In this document: piece by piece, positions 60,307 through 64,000 of the stretch
Layout of the letters: the number at the start of each line of letters is the position of its first letter
How positions within the stretch are numbered: the stretch's first letter is position 1
Origin: Chlorops oryzae
Lineage: Eukaryota; Arthropoda; Insecta; Diptera; Chloropidae
Length of the DNA: 64,000 nt
Reading direction: 5' to 3'
Assembly (NCBI GenBank): GCA_020466095.1
Contig: CM035806.1
Coordinates: 122,135,168-122,199,167 of the forward strand
The notes under the pieces: model-generated
What the model was told of the DNA's origin: nothing
The model's database searches: none
Seen by the model: only the letters and a program-made list of their open reading frames with translations
Program-made: the position numbers and the translations under genes

Positions 60307-62303
60307 AGAGAATACATTTATTATTTTCCAAAGTAAAAAGTTTTGAGTTTTTTATGCATTAATTCAAACATAAATATATGCCCAGTTTGTTGACCGGGAC
60401 CAAAACTCGATTTAGTTAAATCTCGGCGTAAAATACAACAAAAAAATAGGATTTTTTTATTAAATCGTTAGTTAAATGAGGAGCTTAGGAACAAAAGGTG
60501 ACATTTACTTGTTTGGAATTTTTGGGTTTTTCATTTTTATACGACTCAAAAGGTTGACTTTTATCATTATCCGCTAAGATTAGTTTAAAAAGTTACTTGC
60601 TTCGTAGAAAAATGAGCTTGAAAAGCTGCTTCTGGGGCAAAAAGTTACTTTTTAATATTTATTTTCTCAATTTACTCAAAAAAATAAAAAGTGTAAATGT
60701 CACCTTTTGTTCCTAAGCTCTTCAAATATAAAAATAAAACACAAAAGTTCCCTTGATTCACATGCAAGACAACAACCACGTCATGAAAAACTCCTTCATG
60801 ACGTCACGCCATATCTCTTACTATTTGCGCTAAATGTACATTGCACGCACGTGATTGTGAAATGTCGAGTATTTTGGCGGAATATTTACTTTCAAGGCGA
60901 TTTAAAGGCAAAACGCCGAATTAGGTCGAAATGTCTCTAGAATGCCTCAATAAGTTGGAATACCTTATGGAATTTGACCTATTTGGTTAAGAAAACAAGG
61001 ATATTCGACTTTGTGGTCCATGTTTACGTTCTGCCATCTTGTTTCGTATTTCAGTTTGCAAATTCTTCTTCTCAATCAGTTTCAGTATGAAAAAAAAATT
61101 TTTTTAAATAAAATTTTCTTTTATTTTTCATAATTGAAATGGCCCGTGAAAAATTCAGAATTGCAAGAAATACTTTCACCATAAATCTTAGTTGGCATAT
61201 ATAATTTGGTTTTGTGAATCGAAAATATTTTTCCATAAAACCCATATTTTATTTATTCTTTTTTTCAAATAACATAAGTAGTTGCTAGAATTTTCATTCT
61301 TTCATTCATTGCACTATGTGTAAATACATATTAATAAGTAAGAAATTATTATACCTATATCTTTCTCTTTTTCTCTACTTGAATTCATTTAATTCATAAG
61401 CCCAGTTTAGGTGAAAATTTCGTAATTTCGACGTCCTTTTGACTTCTTTTATACTTATTTTTGGTCGAACTGCATTCTTAACTCCCTAACTTTAACAACT
61501 AAATGCCTTATTATGCCCTATTATTACTGCCAATCGACTTCCATTCTATTCCCCACTTTCGACGAATCAACGTCGAATGGACGTAATTTTGCTTTATTTA
61601 GGTCAGGTCAAACAAATAGTGTGCCCTTAAACGCAGTCGAATCGACTTATTTTCGACCTATTTTGTTAGTTGGGTTTCTTCAGTAAAAAAATATAAGTTG
61701 AATGTCTAAAATGTAAACTTTCATGCTAAATGTTCTCTTTCGATTCCCGGGAAAACAATCACACCATATTTTAATTCCCGGGAATCGTATTTCCCCAGGG
61801 AAATGAAAACCCAGGGAAACCAATCACACACCTGATTACCTTTGTTTTTGAAACATAAAATTTTCACCAAGAATCTACTAAATATAGATTATTTTAGAAA
61901 CAATCAGTATACTAAATTTTGAGGGTTTGAAAATTGGTGTTCTAAATATGACCCCCATCTCTTGTTTTAAAACCAGAGAAATGCTGTACCCAAATCATAT
62001 CCTATTGTATTCAGCAATATCCGAAATTTATTCTTGCGAAGAAAATATATTAATAACGCTTAAGAATTCGGTTTTTGGAAATTAGCGATTTCTTGAATTA
62101 GTTAGAAAATCGGGGGGTCAAATTTTTCCACACGGTTGACTTTCTAAAAAATAGATTTTCTAAAAAAAATTATATTTTTTTTCGCAAGTTTTTATTTTTC
62201 CTTTAAAATCCCTTTACACTACTATCATACACCCTCATTATTATGAGAAATATCTTAATCAGGATAAATTACCGATTTTTTTCTAAAACATAAAAGTTAT
62301 AAT

Positions 62304-64000
62304 TATACCCAGCGTAAGCGGGGTATATTAGTTTTGTGCGAATCTTGTAACAGGGAGAACTAAGCTCCGGAGATATAGAAAAATATATATAGAAATGATC
62401 AGGATCAAAAACTGAATCGATTTAGACATGTCCGTCTGTCCGTCCGTCCGTCCGTCTGTCCGTCTGTCCGTCTGTCCGTCCGTCCGTGGTCGGATCTCCT
62501 CCGAAACGGCTGGACCAATCAAGTCTAAATTTGGCACACAGGTATATCGGGATCCAAGTATGATCCTAAGTAAAAACGGGAGACATCCGCCCACTGCCAC
62601 GCCCACAAATGAATATAATGTGTTTTCAGTAAAATGCTTGTAACTTGCGAACCACTCAACACATTCCATTGATATTTGGTGTACTGGTAAACTACGAAAA
62701 GGGACATATCCTGGAAAAAAATGGACGCCGCCCTCCGTGAGCCACGCCCACAAATAAGCCCACAAATAAGGGCTTATCGTAACTTGTGAAGTAAAAGGCG
62801 TAGAAGCTTCAAATTCGCAACATAGGTTGACCCAGGCGAATGAAAGGTGTAGGAAAAAAAATTAATATGGCCCGCCCACTTCCACGCCCACAAATGGAGA
62901 TTTTTCGTAACTTCCGAATTAATAGGCGTAGACGCTTCAAATTCGCAACATAGGTTGACCAAGGAAAACGAAAGGTGTAGGGAAAAAATTTAACTGGCCC
63001 GCCCGCTGCCACGCCCACAAATGAAGATTTTTCGTAACTTCCGAAGTAAAAGGCGTAGAAGCTTCAAATTCGCAACATAGGTTCACCAAGGCGAACGAAA
63101 GGTGAAGGAAAAAATTGTATGTGGCCCGCCCACTGCCACGCCCACAAATGAAGATTTTTCGTAACTTCCGAAGTAAAAGGCGTAGAAGCTTCAAATTCGC
63201 AACATAGGTTCACCAAGGCGAATGAAAGGTGTAGGAAAAAATTGTTTGTGGCCCGCCCACTGCCACGCCCACAAATGAAGATTTTTCGTAACTTCCGAAG
63301 TAAAAGGCGTAGAAGCTTCAAATTCGCAACATAGGTTCACCAAGGCGAACGAAAGGTGAAGGAAAAAATTGTATGTGGCCCGCCCACTGCCACGCCCACA
63401 AATGAAGATTTTTCGTAACTTCCGAAGTAAAAGGCGTAGAAGCTTCAAATTCGCAACATAGGTTCACCAAGGCGAATGAAAGGTGTAGGAAAAAATTGTT
63501 TGTGGCCCGCCCACTGCCACGCCCACAAATGAAGATTTTTCGTAACTTCCGAAGTAAAAGGCGTAGAAGCTTCAAATTCGCAACATAGGTTGACCCAGGC
63601 GAATGAAAGGTGTAGGAAAAAAAATTAATATGGCCCGCCCACTTCCACGCCCACAAATGGAGATTTTTCGTAACTTCCGAATTAATAGGCGTAGACGCTT
63701 CAAATTCGCAACATAGGTTGACCAAGGAAAACGAAAGGTGTAGGGAAAAAATTTCACTGGCCCGCCCGCTGCCACGCCCACAAATGGAGAATTTTCGTAA
63801 CTTCCGAAGTAAAAGGCGTAGAAGCTTCAAATTCGCAACATAGGTTCACCAAGGCGAACGAAAGGTGAAGGAAAAAATTGTATGTGGCCCTCCCACTGCC
63901 ACGCCCACAAATAGAGAAGAAAAACATAGTGCACTCATAATGTCGGGACGCTGGGTATTTCAAAGTCGGGCTTGACCGACTTTAGCTTTCTTACTTGTTA
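62304..64000. mobile_element. DINE/Helentron-like element with satellite array (reaches window end)
   Basis: Begins ttatacccagcgtaagcggg, has atttagacatgtccgtctgt and (GTCY)n (62428-62487), a segment gaaacggctggaccaatcaa / ggcacacaggtatatcggga, an array of 127-bp units (62740-63920), and the terminus ggacgctgggtatttcaaag-tcgggcttgaccgacttt-agctttcttacttgtt with a hairpin (aaagtcgg-gcttga-ccgacttt). These hallmarks match DINE-type non-autonomous helentrons (inference). No helicase. Confidence 0.78.
62740..63920. repeat. 127-bp satellite-like array with higher-order structure
   Basis: About nine units containing cccactgccacgcccacaaa, tttttcgtaacttccgaagt, ggcgtagaagcttcaaattc and gcaacataggt. 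In the middle, two unit types alternate (ggtgaaggaaaaaattgtat / ggtgtaggaaaaaattgttt), giving 254-bp dimers; a longer block recurs after 763 bp (62809 and 63572). All long minus-strand frames are read-through of this array. Confidence 0.9.

Larger units (their letters stand above)
59340..61660. other. Repeat-derived intergenic DNA without gene
   Basis: Contains a MITE (59721-59853), a (GTCY)n tract (60250-60306), and at 61018-61640 text related in inverse orientation to 39775-40620. Two tgtcaccttttgttcctaag-type inverted words occur at ~60487 and ~60697. No coding region. Confidence 0.5.
51666..61833. mobile_element. Possible large host element around the hAT transposon
   Basis: tcaggtatgggattggtttc-cct at 51664 and the inverted tcaggtgtgtgattggtttc-cct at ~61835 match at ~20 of 23 positions; both ends have further (g)tgtgattn(g/a)tttcc words. 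Without the 6.9-kb hAT it would be ~3.2 kb. No target duplication found and no coding capacity, so this is tentative. Confidence 0.4.

Noticed and set aside
62328..63963. Many minus-strand frames of 60-170 codons at the end of the window
   Set aside because: Read-through of the 127-bp satellite and the GTCY tract.

Overview
The window is a piece of a higher-fly (brachyceran dipteran) nuclear genome. It is AT-rich and dense in nested transposable elements, with two certain host genes and one possible small one. The fly assignment rests on short (~60-80 nt) GT-AG introns, a talin gene with a long insect-type C-terminal tail, mariner/Tc1, hAT, piggyBac-like and Ty3/gypsy remnants, and (GTCY)n-containing DINE-like elements of a kind known from flies. 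I cannot name the species.

Host genes. Thirteen plus-strand exons (656-27619) encode talin (rhea in Drosophila) from mid FERM domain to the stop codon. Their summed length is in frame (2728 codons plus stop, after two bases completing a codon from an upstream exon). Exons 1-3 carry FERM F2/F3, one 4.6-kb exon carries most of the helical rod, exons 9-11 carry the end of the rod and the I/LWEQ (THATCH) actin-binding domain, and exons 12-13 carry a Gln/Pro/Ser-rich tail. A possible two-exon 52-codon gene lies just past the talin 3' UTR (29519-29741). Convergent to talin is a three-exon minus-strand gene for mitochondrial isovaleryl-CoA dehydrogenase (29941-31320). Talin links integrins to actin and the dehydrogenase acts in leucine breakdown; I see no functional link between them.

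Talin introns. The 10-kb intron 8 holds a foldback element, a Tc1/mariner-like element whose third catalytic acidic residue appears to be Gly, a DINE-like array remnant, and a 5'-truncated minus-strand Ty3/gypsy element with one LTR. The 5.3-kb intron 11 holds an internally deleted Dong/R4-like non-LTR retrotransposon sitting between ATT/TAA microsatellites, and a TIR element.

31.4-64 kb is almost entirely mobile DNA in nested layers. A TTAA-flanked inverted-repeat element immediately upstream of the dehydrogenase contains two hAT-type MITEs with exact 8-bp target duplications. Then come a broken gypsy pol fragment split by a piggyBac-type MITE, interleaved inverted repeats, a DINE-like element split by a foldback carrying a tRNA-Ser-like SINE head, a 4.3-kb hAT-like element with TATCGAT clusters that contains a mariner and several MITEs, and a 6.9-kb hAT element (52409-59339). 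That hAT has ~530-bp inverted ends, 39-bp iterons, a 72-bp minisatellite and an apparently perfect 2880-bp tandem duplication of its transposase gene. The window ends in a DINE/Helentron-like element whose 127-bp repeats have formed higher-order satellite structure.
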